Counted from the first letter of the stretch, positions 26,174 to 35,508 are shown. The stretch is 64,000 nt of DNA from Bradyrhizobium sp. C9 (GCF_002532045.1 NZ_NWTG01000011.1:134001-198000), one strand, 5' to 3'. Notes: generated from the letters alone by a model not told the origin. Made by a program: numbers and translations.

Positions 26174-26665
26174 ATGCCAATCGACCGCGAAGCTCTTTAT
26201 TTCATTGCATCCTACGGCGCGCTTTGCGTGCTGTGCTGCACCGTCGCGCTGATCGACCTGCGCCACGGCATCATTCCCGATTGGCTGAATCTCGCAATCG
26301 CGGCGCTCGGGCTCGCACATGTCGTCATCACTGAAAGCATGACAGCCGCGTTCAGTGCGATAGCGATCGCCGCCCTCATCGGCGCCCTGTTCTTTCTGTT
26401 GCAACGCCTTTACTTCGCCTTGCGGCATGTTGACGGCTTGGGACTCGGCGACGTCAAGTTCCTCGCCGCCGCGACGATCTGGGTCGGCGCTTTCGGGATT
26501 CCGACTTTGCTGCTGATCGCGGCACTCGCCGCACTTGCTGTTGCCGGCAGCCTGCAACTCGCGGGACACGAGATGAAGCGCCAGACGTCGATGCCGTTCG
26601 GTCCGTTTCTGGCGCTCGGACTTCTCCTGACGCCGGCCCTGCAGGGCTGGCTGGGATTGAGCTAG
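26174..26665 (+). CDS. gspO: Prepilin peptidase (A24 domain only)
   Basis: A 163-residue membrane protein. Two aspartates of the type IV prepilin peptidase active site are visible: ALIDLRHGIIPDWLN near residue 30 and GLGLGDVKFLAA near residue 95. The usual N-terminal methyltransferase domain with its zinc cysteines is absent, as in short A24 peptidases such as CpaA/TadV-like ones. It would cleave the leaders of the pseudopilins GspG to GspK encoded next door. The ATG at 26174 is chosen because the upstream frame (to 26018) reads unlike protein. It stands on the opposite strand from the gsp operon. Confidence 0.85.
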   Translation: MPIDREALYFIASYGALCVLCCTVALIDLRHGIIPDWLNLAIAALGLAHVVITESMTAAFSAIAIAALIGALFFLLQRLYFALRHVDGLGLGDVKFLAAATIWVGAFGIPTLLLIAALAALAVAGSLQLAGHEMKRQTSMPFGPFLALGLLLTPALQGWLGLS

Positions 26666-26830
26666 GATCCAAACTCAATCAGTGGCTTGGTCAAGCGCGG
26701 CTGTCCTAATTCACGAGAGGCGTGGATCATGGGAAATGGCGTATGGCGCTGTTCTACTCCCACGCGAGTTCGTGGATGACATCTGCGAGAAATCGCAATA
26801 GGTTTGCGATGTTACGCGGGCAGAGAGGGG

Positions 26831-27262
26831 ATGGCACAGGAATATATCTTCTGGCCGATGATCGTGATGGCGCTGCTCACCTTCATCCCGCTGGGCATGA
26901 TGCCGATCAAGCGGATCCAGTCCGCGCTTCGCGGCGAAACCACGCCGGACGATTACAAGCTCGGCGAATCGGCGAGGGTGCCGGCGGACGTTTCGCTTCC
27001 CAATCGCAACTATATGAGCACCCTCGAAGTGCCGGTGCTGTTTCACGTCCTGTCGCTGGCGCTCTACGCGACCAACAGGGTCAATGCAGTCTTCCTGTCT
27101 CTGGCGTGGGCCTATGTCGTGCTGCGGATTGGCCACAGCATTATCCATCTGACCTACAACAGGGTCATGCACCGACTGGTCCCGTTCGCCGCCAGCAACT
27201 TCGTGCTGATTGTCATGTGGGTCATGTTCGCACTCAGTCTTTTGCGGTTCGGTTCGAACTAG
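26831..27262 (+). CDS. MAPEG-family membrane protein
   Basis: A 143-residue protein with four membrane helices and the MAPEG pattern (membrane-associated proteins in eicosanoid and glutathione metabolism). The N-terminal helix is EYIFWPMIVMALLTFIPLGMM. A YMSTLEVPVLFHVLSLALY segment and AWAYVVLRIGHSIIHLTYN follow. Bacterial members may have glutathione-dependent transferase or peroxidase activity, but many are uncharacterised. Start at 26831 assumed, with GAGAGG very close; 26804 is an in-frame alternative. Not obviously part of the flanking secretion genes. Confidence 0.85.
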   Translation: MAQEYIFWPMIVMALLTFIPLGMMPIKRIQSALRGETTPDDYKLGESARVPADVSLPNRNYMSTLEVPVLFHVLSLALYATNRVNAVFLSLAWAYVVLRIGHSIIHLTYNRVMHRLVPFAASNFVLIVMWVMFALSLLRFGSN

Positions 27263-27316
27263 GGTCAAGACTCACAACCGCCATCGCCTTCTGGCTCAAC
27301 CCCAGCCAACGCACAG

Positions 27317-27964
27317 TCACCTCTGGATCCGCGCAGCCAACGGCTTCCTGTCGCTGCTGACCGGAACGAGGCGGACATCGCCGCTCTCCTCGGTGCCCGG
27401 CTGGGGCAATGAGAGCACGGCATCGTGCTCGTCTTTCTGCATCGTGACTTCGCGGCCGCTGATGGCTCGCAGCTTCCATCCCTGGAAATCGTCGCCGAGC
27501 TTCAACCGCAATGCGGTCTTGTTCGCTTGATCGAGAAAGATCCCGAAGCTTTCATCATCTCCCGCGATCGTGCCGACCAGCGACAGCGGCGGCGGCTCGA
27601 GCGCGACCTTGCGCGGCGGCGGCGGCAGCGGCTTGCTGACTTCCGGTTCCGCGACGACGGCAGGCGGCGGCCGCCGCGACGGCGAAAACACCGGGCGGTC
27701 GCGGGTGTTGGACAGCGTCTTGAGCGGAATGCCCCACAGCGGATTTGCGCTGAGCGGCCGGGGCGTCGGCGCCGGCGCAGGCGCCACCCGGACCGACGTG
27801 ACCGGTTCGGACGGCGGCGGCGAACTCAACACCGGTCCGCCCAGGCGGGTATCATCCAGCATCCCGGCGTCTAGCGCATCGCCGGATGGGTCAGGCACCG
27901 CAGCCGGCGCCGAATAGGCCGACACCGCCAACAGCACGATGGTTGCAGCGAAGCGACGCATCAT
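27317..27964 (-). CDS. Type II secretion GspC/GspN-like component
   Basis: A 215-residue protein with an N-terminal membrane/signal segment (FAATIVLLAVSAYSAPAA), a long Pro-rich linker, and a C-terminal domain. That domain reads PPLSLVGTIAGDDESFGIFLDQANKTALRLKLGDDFQGWKLRAISGREVTM, like the homology region of GspC/GspP proteins. These link the inner membrane platform to the secretin. The linker carries NPLWGIPLKTLSNTRDRPVFSPSRRPPP, a segment common in rhizobial versions of this subunit. It is the last gene of the operon and overlaps gspM by 4 bases (ATGA). There is no PDZ domain. Confidence 0.75.
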   Translation of the reverse strand: MMRRFAATIVLLAVSAYSAPAAVPDPSGDALDAGMLDDTRLGGPVLSSPPPSEPVTSVRVAPAPAPTPRPLSANPLWGIPLKTLSNTRDRPVFSPSRRPPPAVVAEPEVSKPLPPPPRKVALEPPPLSLVGTIAGDDESFGIFLDQANKTALRLKLGDDFQGWKLRAISGREVTMQKDEHDAVLSLPQPGTEESGDVRLVPVSSDRKPLAARIQR

Positions 27965-28524
27965 TTGGCTCCTCGCCATTGTCCGGATACGCCGAGCAGC
28001 ACGCGCAGCTTGCCGGGATCGGCGCCTTTGGCCGCCTCGTCGGCGACGGGTTGCACCACCAGTTGATCGATGAACAGGAAGGGCATGCCGGCTTCGAGAT
28101 CGTAGAGCACCTGCTGCAATTGCGCCTGTTCGATCTCGCTGCTCGCGACCATGCTGATGAAGCCGGCCCTGGCCGGCGCGTTGGGAACGTCGAGCTGCGT
28201 CGACAGCACGTTGCCGCCGGCCTTGATCACCGCACCAGACACGCGTTGCAGCAAGGTGGCGCCGGCAACCGTGACGGTCGCCCCCTCGAGATAGGCGGAA
28301 CCGGTCGGCATCGCAGGCTGGCCGGGCGCGGTATTCGCCTTGGACCGTCCCTCGAGCTGCTCGAGCATTCCCGCCGACGCCGCAACATCGCTGCGCAGGC
28401 CTATGATGTCAGAGAGCGAGGAGATGACGACGAACAGCAGCAGCACGAACAGGCCGAGATAGCTCGCGGTTGCGACCAGCGGCGAGGTGCTGACGGCGGT
28501 CAGCGATCGGGATGCTGCGCTCAT
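27961..28524 (-). CDS. gspM: Type II secretion platform protein GspM
   Basis: A 187-residue protein with one membrane helix (ASYLGLFVLLLFVVISSLSDII) and a periplasmic ferredoxin-like part containing GATLLQRVSGAVIKAGGNVLSTQLD and QAQLQQVLYDLEAGMPFLFIDQLVVQP. The layout and the position after gspL identify GspM, which with GspL anchors the secretion ATPase at the inner membrane. Starts and stops overlap those of both neighbours. Confidence 0.82.
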   Translation of the reverse strand: MSAASRSLTAVSTSPLVATASYLGLFVLLLFVVISSLSDIIGLRSDVAASAGMLEQLEGRSKANTAPGQPAMPTGSAYLEGATVTVAGATLLQRVSGAVIKAGGNVLSTQLDVPNAPARAGFISMVASSEIEQAQLQQVLYDLEAGMPFLFIDQLVVQPVADEAAKGADPGKLRVLLGVSGQWRGAK

Positions 28525-29594
28525 GAGCCGGACCCAAACGAGGCTGATAGATTGGCCTCGACGTGGAACCGCTCCGCCGATTCATTCGCGGCGCGCGTCG
28601 TCGGCGCGAAGAACGTCGCGCGGGTGAATTGCGGCGACTGCTCCAGCAGGCGGATCAGGGATGGCGCATCCTGGGTAAGTCCCACCACCTGCACCTTGTT
28701 GCCCTCGATGCGGAGCTCCGTCACATAGGTGGTGTCGGGCAGCACGCGCGAGATCGCTTCCAGAACCATGACGCTCGACGGCGTCGTCTGCTTGCGCTTG
28801 GCGAGCAGGCCGATGCCGGACGAGTCGCCATTGGCATCGAGACGCAGCGCCGCGCGGCGTTGCGAGATGCGGTGTTGCAGGTCCTCCTGCTCGGATTGCA
28901 GCCATCCGCCGAGATAGACGTTGAGCAGCAGGGACACCACGGCCGCGGCCACCGTCGAAACCAGGCCGATGCGCAACAGGCGCGGTATCGCAGGTCCGCC
29001 AAGGCCGCGCAACGATTTGTCGAGCAGCGTCACCTGCAGCGGGGCGCCGTCGCCCCCAACCGCCGGCGCCGAGACCGCGACGGTGGCTGAGCCGAGCATC
29101 CTGGCCATGCGGACCAGCGGATCGACCCTGGTCGCCGCGGTCGCACTGAACGCAACTTCGATCCGGTCATTGGCGATCGGCTGCGGCGAACCCCAGCCAA
29201 ACACCGCGTCGGCGGCAGTCCACGGCGTCAGCCGGTCAACCTGCGCGCGGATCATGCCATCGAGGAAGTCGCCCGCCTGGCTCGGGAAATCGAGCACGCG
29301 GCTGACGACGTAATCCGATCGCAACCGCACCTCGATGCGGCTGCCGTCGAATGCCGTCTTCCACTCTGCCGATAAAGCAGGCTGCGGCGCGTCGTGATCG
29401 AGCCGGAACGAAACCGGAGCTGACGGCGAGCCATCCCTCGCTACGGTGGCGCGGGCCGTGAACGTGCCGTCGGCATTCTCGTCGAGCTCGATGCTGCGCC
29501 GGCGCATGAACCTGCCCGCAACGCCGTCGACGGCGGTCGCGACCGCGCCGATCCATTGCTCGAACCATTGCCGTGCCTCGGCGAGCATTGCCAT
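28521..29594 (-). CDS. gspL: Type II secretion platform protein GspL
   Basis: A 357-residue protein. The N-terminal half (to about residue 200) has an actin-like/PilM-like pattern (SRVLDFPSQAGDFLDGMIRAQVDRLTPW and AVFGWGSPQP). A membrane helix follows (IGLVSTVAAAVVSLLLNVYLGGWLQ), then a PilN-like periplasmic domain with VLEAISRVLPDTTYVTELRIEGNKVQVVG. It would bind GspE and GspM. The ATG shares its A with the gspK stop (TGATG), with a GGAGAAG site inside gspK. Confidence 0.85.
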   Translation of the reverse strand: MAMLAEARQWFEQWIGAVATAVDGVAGRFMRRRSIELDENADGTFTARATVARDGSPSAPVSFRLDHDAPQPALSAEWKTAFDGSRIEVRLRSDYVVSRVLDFPSQAGDFLDGMIRAQVDRLTPWTAADAVFGWGSPQPIANDRIEVAFSATAATRVDPLVRMARMLGSATVAVSAPAVGGDGAPLQVTLLDKSLRGLGGPAIPRLLRIGLVSTVAAAVVSLLLNVYLGGWLQSEQEDLQHRISQRRAALRLDANGDSSGIGLLAKRKQTTPSSVMVLEAISRVLPDTTYVTELRIEGNKVQVVGLTQDAPSLIRLLEQSPQFTRATFFAPTTRAANESAERFHVEANLSASFGSGS

Positions 29595-30508
29595 CAACTT
29601 CTCCTCTGCGGCAGAACCATACTGCGCGGCTCGACATCGTTCTGCCAGGACAACACACGATAGGGCTCGACCTTGTCGCCGAGCGCGATCACCGCTTCGG
29701 ACGTGGTGCGGTGACCGTTGCGGAACCGGATCGAGACTGCGATCCGGTAGCAGGGGCTCTGCGCCGTCGATGCCGCAGTTTGCGGGTTCGGCGCCTGCGA
29801 TCCGACAGCGAGGCCGCCGTTCGGCGGGGGAGCAGGCGAGCCGAAGCTGTCCTGCTGCTTCCCCGATGCCTCCGCTGCAAGAGCGACTTCCGGCGCAGCG
29901 ATCGCCGGATCGACATCCGGACTGCCGTTGAACACCGTCACGAACGGCAACACACGATCGACGAAGGCTTCGGGGATGCCGGCGACCAACGCCAGCTCAT
30001 TGACATGGGTGAACAGCCCCTGCCGCGGCGAATAACCGAGCGCGTTGTAGCGCGCGGCCTCCACGTTCTCGCTGTTTGGCACGGGGCGGGTTCGCCAGCC
30101 GACAATCCGGTCGGCGTATTCGCTGGCTGCGTCCTTTCGGGCGCCGAGCACCACGAAGAGGCCGATCAGCATCTCCTTCGACGCATAGTTCAGGTCGACG
30201 CGGCCGGCCTCCGACACGAAAGTGACAGCGACGCTGGCGTCGTCCAGCCCGAAATGAAACGCCCCGTGCTGCGGCCTCGTCTTCTCATCCGTCAGCGTCA
30301 ACTGATAGGCGGTGAGTTCGAGCCCGGCCGACACCAGCGCCTCGGTCTGCAACGACAGATCGCTGGCCGCCAGCGCCCGCGCCGAGGCGGCAAGATAGGC
30401 CGAGAAGATGATCGCCAGCGACGACAACGCCAGCAGGATCCAGAGCACCGCAACGATGACGAAGCCGCGGTTGGCCGGCGATCGGCCGAGATTGCCGGAG
30501 CCGCCCAT
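29594..30508 (-). CDS. gspK: Minor pseudopilin GspK
   Basis: A 304-residue minor pseudopilin. The prepilin site is RG-FVIVAVLWILLALSSLAI, with Val rather than Glu at position +5, as is usual for GspK. The large C-terminal part (VDLNYASKEMLIGLFVVLG, VNELALVAGIPEAFVDRVLPFVTVF) has the helix-hairpin-helix-like domain of the family. With GspI and GspJ it caps the pseudopilus tip. The start at 30508 overlaps the gspJ stop. Confidence 0.9.
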   Translation of the reverse strand: MGGSGNLGRSPANRGFVIVAVLWILLALSSLAIIFSAYLAASARALAASDLSLQTEALVSAGLELTAYQLTLTDEKTRPQHGAFHFGLDDASVAVTFVSEAGRVDLNYASKEMLIGLFVVLGARKDAASEYADRIVGWRTRPVPNSENVEAARYNALGYSPRQGLFTHVNELALVAGIPEAFVDRVLPFVTVFNGSPDVDPAIAAPEVALAAEASGKQQDSFGSPAPPPNGGLAVGSQAPNPQTAASTAQSPCYRIAVSIRFRNGHRTTSEAVIALGDKVEPYRVLSWQNDVEPRSMVLPQRRS

Positions 30509-31215
30509 CACGTCTTCCCCTGATCGGCAGGACCGTCGGAACCCTGCTTGTCGCCGCAATTGCCGTCCGGCTTGGTGCAGTCGCCCGGAATCTGGACATG
30601 GACCGGCGCGATGGTCGACACCGACAGGACGCGCTGGCTCGCGGCATCACGCACGGTCAACCGGATCATCGCCGGCAGCTTGTTGGCATCCTTCCACACG
30701 CTCTTCCAGGCACGGTCGGGACCCGCATAGGCGAACGACAGGCGATAGGGCGCGCGCAGCAGCACGACGGGGCTGCCGAGATGCACCTGCTCCGACAGCG
30801 ACACCCCGTCGGCCAGCGGCGTGAAGCGCGCCTGCGAACGGACCGTGACGAACTCGCCGCGATCCCGGGTTTCACCGAGGCGCACCAGGTCGAGCCCCGG
30901 CCCTGCATTCGGCCCCACCGACGTGCGCACGAACATCACGGACAGTTCCGATCCGTCGAACAGCGGCTTGTGGGTGTCGCGGTTGGCGGCAACGAACTCC
31001 GCCGCTGCGAGGTCAGCGCCGATCCGCTCCAGCGCGATCCCGATCAATTCGCTGCGCTGGATCCGGTCGAGCCCCCGGTTCCAGCTCGGCAGCCATTGCG
31101 CCGTGATGCTGGCGAGCGCCGACAGCAGCAGCCCCATCAGCGCCAGCGCGACGATGGTCTCGATCAGCGTGAAGCCGTGCTCGCCCCTTCGCTGTGTCAG
31201 CTTTGCCCGCCTCAT
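30508..31215 (-). CDS. gspJ: Minor pseudopilin GspJ
   Basis: A 235-residue protein with a prepilin leader MRRAKLTQRRGEHG cut before FTLIETIVALALMGLLLSAL. A beta-rich C-terminal domain follows (LVRLGETRDRGEFVTVRSQARFTPL). The last 40 residues are polar and contain two cysteines (GDCTKPDGNCGDKQG), which could bind calcium or form a disulphide. Start overlaps the gspI stop by 4 bases. Confidence 0.9.
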   Translation of the reverse strand: MRRAKLTQRRGEHGFTLIETIVALALMGLLLSALASITAQWLPSWNRGLDRIQRSELIGIALERIGADLAAAEFVAANRDTHKPLFDGSELSVMFVRTSVGPNAGPGLDLVRLGETRDRGEFVTVRSQARFTPLADGVSLSEQVHLGSPVVLLRAPYRLSFAYAGPDRAWKSVWKDANKLPAMIRLTVRDAASQRVLSVSTIAPVHVQIPGDCTKPDGNCGDKQGSDGPADQGKT

Positions 31216-31616
31216 TCCGAAGACCTCGGCATCAGGCGCACGGTGCGAATGTCGGACAATGCGCCGCCCGGAGACTTGACGCGAATGCGCACCAGTTCCG
31301 GCGCCCAGGGCACGTTGCCCTCGGGCACCGTCCAGTCGCCGCCGAGCGGACTGACCTCGATGGTCCAGCGGTAGCCCTCCGCCTGCCCCGTCGACGTCCC
31401 CGACTGCAGTTCGGTGCGCGGCGGAATGCCGACCGTCATCAAGGTGCGCACCGCCTGCATCAGCGCGACGTGCTGCTCGATGGCCCGCACGCCGCGCGTC
31501 TTGACGCCCATGACAGCGCCGATCGCAACGATCGAGATAGCCACCAGCGCCAGCGCCACCAGCACCTCGATGATGGTGAAGCCTGCATTCCGGCGGTTAG
31601 TTGGTGGCGACGTCAC
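31212..31616 (-). CDS. gspI: Minor pseudopilin GspI
   Basis: An approximately 134-residue minor pseudopilin with leader and cleavage site NAG-FTIIEVLVALALVAISIVAIGAV, then the GspI-type YRWTIEVSPLGG and VRIRVKSPGG. No ATG fits the short leader. GTG at 31616 is the likely start, TTG at 31622 the alternative. It overlaps the end of gspH by about 20 bases. Confidence 0.87.
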   Translation of the reverse strand: MTSPPTNRRNAGFTIIEVLVALALVAISIVAIGAVMGVKTRGVRAIEQHVALMQAVRTLMTVGIPPRTELQSGTSTGQAEGYRWTIEVSPLGGDWTVPEGNVPWAPELVRIRVKSPGGALSDIRTVRLMPRSSE

Positions 31617-32070
31617 GAGCAACGATCTCTACCCTTCCGGTGAGCCAGTTGACGCGGACCTCATATCCCGCGTCGAGCCGCGTCAGTGCGATGGAGCCGC
31701 CGCAGGAACCGCCATTGGCGAAGAAACGGATGGTCGACAGCGCCGCCCGGCGCTGACAGCTTTGCGGCAGCACCGCATCGAACCGCACGTCATCGGGGAT
31801 TCGCACCGTCATGCGCGACGCGCCAGAGTGGATCACCCGGCTCGCCGCATCGACCAGCGTCGCAACGCTGGTGCTGCGCTCGATGGCGGCATTGCGATCG
31901 GCCTTCAGCAGCGTTGCGGTCTGCAACGCATAGGCCTGCAAGCGCGAGCGCGAGGTCTGGTGCGGAATGAACGGGAGCAGCACGGCCGCCAGCAGCGCGA
32001 TGATGGCAAGGACGCACACCATCTCGAGCAGGGTGAAACCGCGCTGCGATGCCTCATTCATGCTCGCCAT
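31597..32070 (-). CDS. gspH: Minor pseudopilin GspH
   Basis: A 157-residue pseudopilin with prepilin site QRG-FTLLEMVCVLAIIALLAAVLLPF and a C-terminal beta domain (VRIPDDVRFDAVLP, FFANGGSCGGSIALTR). The ATG at 32068-32070 has AAGGA 5 bases upstream; a second ATG three codons later is possible. It follows gspG by 6 bases. Confidence 0.88.
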   Translation of the reverse strand: MASMNEASQRGFTLLEMVCVLAIIALLAAVLLPFIPHQTSRSRLQAYALQTATLLKADRNAAIERSTSVATLVDAASRVIHSGASRMTVRIPDDVRFDAVLPQSCQRRAALSTIRFFANGGSCGGSIALTRLDAGYEVRVNWLTGRVEIVARDVATN

Positions 32071-32076
32071 GCATCC

Positions 32077-32598
32077 TTATTGTTGGTCGTTGTTGGCGGC
32101 TGTGGTCTTTTCAAGCGAGATGTCGGCCGAGGTGCCGCTGCCGCCCTCCTGACCATCGGAGCCATAGGAGACGATGTCATACGGCCCGTGCTCGCCCGGC
32201 GAGCGATAGAGATAAGGATGGTTCCAGGGATCGTTCGGGACGTTGCCGCCCTTCAGATACGGACCGTTCCAGGCGGCGACGCCCGGCGTGCGCCGGACCA
32301 GCGCGGCAAGCCCCTCCGCCGTCGACGGGAAGCGCCCGGCGTCGAGGTAGAACAGGTCGAGCGCGCTGGAGAAGCTCTGCAACTGGATGCGCGCGGTCTT
32401 GACCTTGGATTCGCTGAGATAGTTGAGCACGCGCGGCCCGATCAGCCCCATGATGAGGCCGATGATCGCGATCACGACCAGCATCTCGACCAGCGTGAAG
32501 CCCTCCTGCCCCGAACGCCTTTGCTTTTGCGGCTCCGTGCGATCGCGTCTCGCCCGTTTGGAAGAAAATGCCTCGATGATCGTGTTGCGAGATATCAT
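32077..32598 (-). CDS. gspG: Major pseudopilin GspG
   Basis: A 173-residue major pseudopilin with cleavage before FTLVEMLVVIAIIGLIMGLIGP. It has the typical alpha-spine LSESKVKTARIQLQSFSSALDLFYLDAGRFPSTAEGL and the GspG calcium-loop region PWNHPYLYRSPGEHGPYDIVSYGSDG. It polymerises into the pseudopilus that pushes cargo through the secretin. The leader is long (about 33 residues) and basic if the first ATG is used. Confidence 0.93.
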   Translation of the reverse strand: MISRNTIIEAFSSKRARRDRTEPQKQRRSGQEGFTLVEMLVVIAIIGLIMGLIGPRVLNYLSESKVKTARIQLQSFSSALDLFYLDAGRFPSTAEGLAALVRRTPGVAAWNGPYLKGGNVPNDPWNHPYLYRSPGEHGPYDIVSYGSDGQEGGSGTSADISLEKTTAANNDQQ

Positions 32599-32615
32599 GA
32601 CCGATGACCCCTGCT

Positions 32616-33827
32616 CTAACCGACTAGCTGCGTGACCGACAGCAGCGCCGTCATGACCGATACGATCAGTCCACCGACGACGGTGCTGATCGTAATGATC
32701 GCCAGTGGACCGACGATGCCGACGACACGGTCCAGGCTGCGCTGCAATTTTGCTTCGTAGAATTCCGCGACCCGCCCGGCCAGCACCGGCAGCTGCCCGG
32801 TCTCTTCACCGAGCCGCAGCATACGGACCGCCATCGGCGGCAGGCTGTCCGCCACGGCGAGCGCGTCCGACAATTTTCCGCCATGGCGGACGCGGTCGGC
32901 GGCGGCGGTCCAGTTCGCCTCGCTGCCGGTCACCGCCATGATGTCGACGAGGATGCGCAACGCGGCCGTGAGGTTGACGCCGCTGCCGAGCAGAACGCCG
33001 AGATTGCGGCAGAACAGGCTGGCGCGATAGAACTGCAAGGCGCTGCTGATGCCCGGCACCCGCGAGATCCCGTTGACCAGCGCGGCGCGCACGCGCGCCT
33101 GCCGCAGCAGCCACCATGCGAGCGCAATCGTTGCCGCACTGATCAGGCTTGCCGCCGTGGCGTTGGCGCGCAGGAAATCCGACACCGCGATGAAGCTGGC
33201 GAGCGCGGTGTCCGACTTGCCACCGAAATCGCCGAGCACGGTCGAGAATTGCGGCAGCACGAACAGCAGGAAGAACAGCATCACGCCGGATGCCGCGACC
33301 AGCACGAAGGCCGGATACTGCATCGCGTCGGTCAGCTTGCGCCGCATCTGCTCGGAGCGCGCGCGCTCGGTCCCCAGCATCTCGAGCACCGAATCGAGCG
33401 TGCCGGAGATTTCCCCGACCCGGACCAGGGCGATGTACATCGGCTGGAACAGGGTCGGATGATCCGCCACCGCGTCGGCAAAGCTCTCGCCGGTGAGCAG
33501 CGCGGCGCGGATCTTTGCCACCACCGGACGCATCCGGCCGACATCGGCATCGCCGGACAGCAGCTCCAGGGCATCGTCGAGCCGCGCACCGGCCTTGAGC
33601 AGCAGCGCGAGATCGCGCGTGAACGTGGTGACCTCGGCAGCACTCGGCCCGCCGAACAGGCTGCGGCCACCGGCTGTGCCGGACGCGCGCTTGTCCTCCG
33701 TGGTTTCGATCGGCAGCAGCTTGAGATATTCGATCCGCCGCGCCACCTCGGACGCCGTCGGCGCCGAGATCGTGCCGTTGACGATTTCGCCGGCCTGGGT
33801 CAAAGCGCGATAGCGATAATTCGGCAC
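32616..33827 (-). CDS. gspF: Type II secretion inner membrane platform protein GspF
   Basis: A 403-residue protein with two copies of the T2SF cytoplasmic helical domain, at about 70-190 (FTRDLALLLKAGARLDDALELL) and 275-395 (FCRNLGVLLGSGVNLTAALRIL). Three membrane helices are present, for example FVLVAASGVMLFFLLFVLPQF. It starts YRYRALTQAGEIVNGTI, standard for GspF. It forms the core of the inner membrane platform next to GspE. The gap to gspE is 4 bases. Confidence 0.94.
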   Translation of the reverse strand: MPNYRYRALTQAGEIVNGTISAPTASEVARRIEYLKLLPIETTEDKRASGTAGGRSLFGGPSAAEVTTFTRDLALLLKAGARLDDALELLSGDADVGRMRPVVAKIRAALLTGESFADAVADHPTLFQPMYIALVRVGEISGTLDSVLEMLGTERARSEQMRRKLTDAMQYPAFVLVAASGVMLFFLLFVLPQFSTVLGDFGGKSDTALASFIAVSDFLRANATAASLISAATIALAWWLLRQARVRAALVNGISRVPGISSALQFYRASLFCRNLGVLLGSGVNLTAALRILVDIMAVTGSEANWTAAADRVRHGGKLSDALAVADSLPPMAVRMLRLGEETGQLPVLAGRVAEFYEAKLQRSLDRVVGIVGPLAIITISTVVGGLIVSVMTALLSVTQLVG

Positions 33828-33831
33828 GGCG

Positions 33832-35508
33832 TCACCGCACCGTCGTAACGCGGAGGATCTCGGCGGGCGAGGTCAATCCGGCGCGGCATTTGGCGACCCC
33901 GTCATCGAGCATCGTGGTCATGCCCGCCTTGATCGCCATGGTATCGATCTTCAGTCCGTCGGTTCGCTCTCCGATCAGTTCGCGCAGTTCATTGGACAGT
34001 TCGAGCAGCTCGAACACACCGAGACGACCGCGATAGCCGGTCCCGCCGCAACGTTCGCAACCGCATGGCTCGTGAATGATCTCGCCTTCCCGGAATCCGA
34101 GCGCGGCGAGCCGGGGATCCTCGGTGAAATCAGCCGTTGCCAGCGGCCGTGGCGACTTGCAGCGCTCGCACAATTGCCGGACCAGCCGCTGCGCGATCAC
34201 GCCGCGCAACACCGAACGCAGCAGGTAGCCTTCGACCCCGAGGTCGAGCAGGCGCGGCACGGCGGCAGCCGCCGTCTCTGTGTGCAGCGTCGTCAGCACG
34301 AGATGCCCGGTCAGCGCCGCATGCACCGCGACATGCGCGGTCTCGGAATCTCTGACTTCACCGACCATGATCACATCAGGGTCCTGGCGAACGAAGGAGC
34401 GTAGCGCGGTGGCGAAGGTCAGCCCGATCGCCGGCTTGACCTGGGACTGGTTGACGCCGGGGATCTCGTATTCGACCGGGTCCTCGATCGTCAGAATCTT
34501 GCGGCTGGGCTCATTGAGGATCGAGAGGATCGTCGCCAGCGTCGTGGTCTTACCGCTGCCGGTCGGTCCCGTGATCACTACCATGCCGTATGGCAACTTC
34601 AACAGCCGCCGCAGCTTGGCTTCGTCGGGCTCCGAGAATCCCAACTTCTCGACGACCAGCAGGCCGCGATCCTTGGGCAGGATGCGGATGACAGCGGATT
34701 CGCCGTGCTGCATCGGCATGATCGCGACGCGGATATCGATGTCGGTGCGCCCGGCCCGCAGCCGCGCCGCACCGTCCTGCGGCAGGCGGCGCTCGGCGAT
34801 GTTGAGGTTGGCGATGATCTTGATGCGGGACACCACCGCCTGTGGCAGCACCCCCGACAGCGCCGCGACCGGCCGCAGCAGGCCGTCGATGCGCAACCGC
34901 ACCATCAGGCCGGCGGCAAACGGCTCGATATGGATGTCGCTGGCGCGCAGCTCGACGGCCTTCTCGATCAGATCGTTGACCGCGCGCACCACCGGCGCAC
35001 CGCTGGCGAGATCGCGCAGGCTCTCGATGTCGTCTTCGCGAGGCAGCGCCGCCGCCGTATCGGCGGTCTCGGCCTCCTCAGTGCTGGAAGAGTTGTTCAG
35101 CGCGATGGCGACGTCTTCCGACGATGCAACCTTCACGTTGATGCCGGCGCCAAGCACGATCTGCGCCGCCCGCAGCGTCGCCTGGTCGGTCGGGTCGACG
35201 ACTGCGAGGACAGTGCTTCCATCGGCCACCCGGCACGGATAGACCATGGTCTCGCGCAGGAAGCGCGGCGAGAACGCCGCGACCAGCGGTTCGGCCGAGG
35301 TCATCTCCTGAAGCGTCAGGCGGCCGAGCGCGAAGAAGCGCGCGGCCTCATCGGCGAATTCGGTCGGCGAGAGGCTGGTGACCTCCCACAGCTTCAATTG
35401 CCTGACGTCGGCGCCCTGCGCGGTCCGCTCAGGCGATCCGTCGACAGGCGCCAAATGATTGTTCTGACGAAGATAATCCACGAACCGAACGGACAGGTCG
35501 TTGGCCAT
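33832..35508 (-). CDS. gspE: Type II secretion ATPase GspE
   Basis: A 558-residue cytoplasmic ATPase that powers pseudopilus assembly. The Walker A box is GPTGSGKTTTL, followed by an Asp box (KILTIEDPVEYEIPGVNQSQV), and the Walker B region is DPDVIMVGEVRDSETA, with a downstream His box. A tetracysteine zinc site is CERCK ... CGCERCGGTGYRGR. The N1 domain (about 1-160) is the GspL-binding part. It is the first gene of the minus-strand gsp operon, divergent from gspD over a 325-base gap. Confidence 0.95.
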   Translation of the reverse strand: MANDLSVRFVDYLRQNNHLAPVDGSPERTAQGADVRQLKLWEVTSLSPTEFADEAARFFALGRLTLQEMTSAEPLVAAFSPRFLRETMVYPCRVADGSTVLAVVDPTDQATLRAAQIVLGAGINVKVASSEDVAIALNNSSSTEEAETADTAAALPREDDIESLRDLASGAPVVRAVNDLIEKAVELRASDIHIEPFAAGLMVRLRIDGLLRPVAALSGVLPQAVVSRIKIIANLNIAERRLPQDGAARLRAGRTDIDIRVAIMPMQHGESAVIRILPKDRGLLVVEKLGFSEPDEAKLRRLLKLPYGMVVITGPTGSGKTTTLATILSILNEPSRKILTIEDPVEYEIPGVNQSQVKPAIGLTFATALRSFVRQDPDVIMVGEVRDSETAHVAVHAALTGHLVLTTLHTETAAAAVPRLLDLGVEGYLLRSVLRGVIAQRLVRQLCERCKSPRPLATADFTEDPRLAALGFREGEIIHEPCGCERCGGTGYRGRLGVFELLELSNELRELIGERTDGLKIDTMAIKAGMTTMLDDGVAKCRAGLTSPAEILRVTTVR

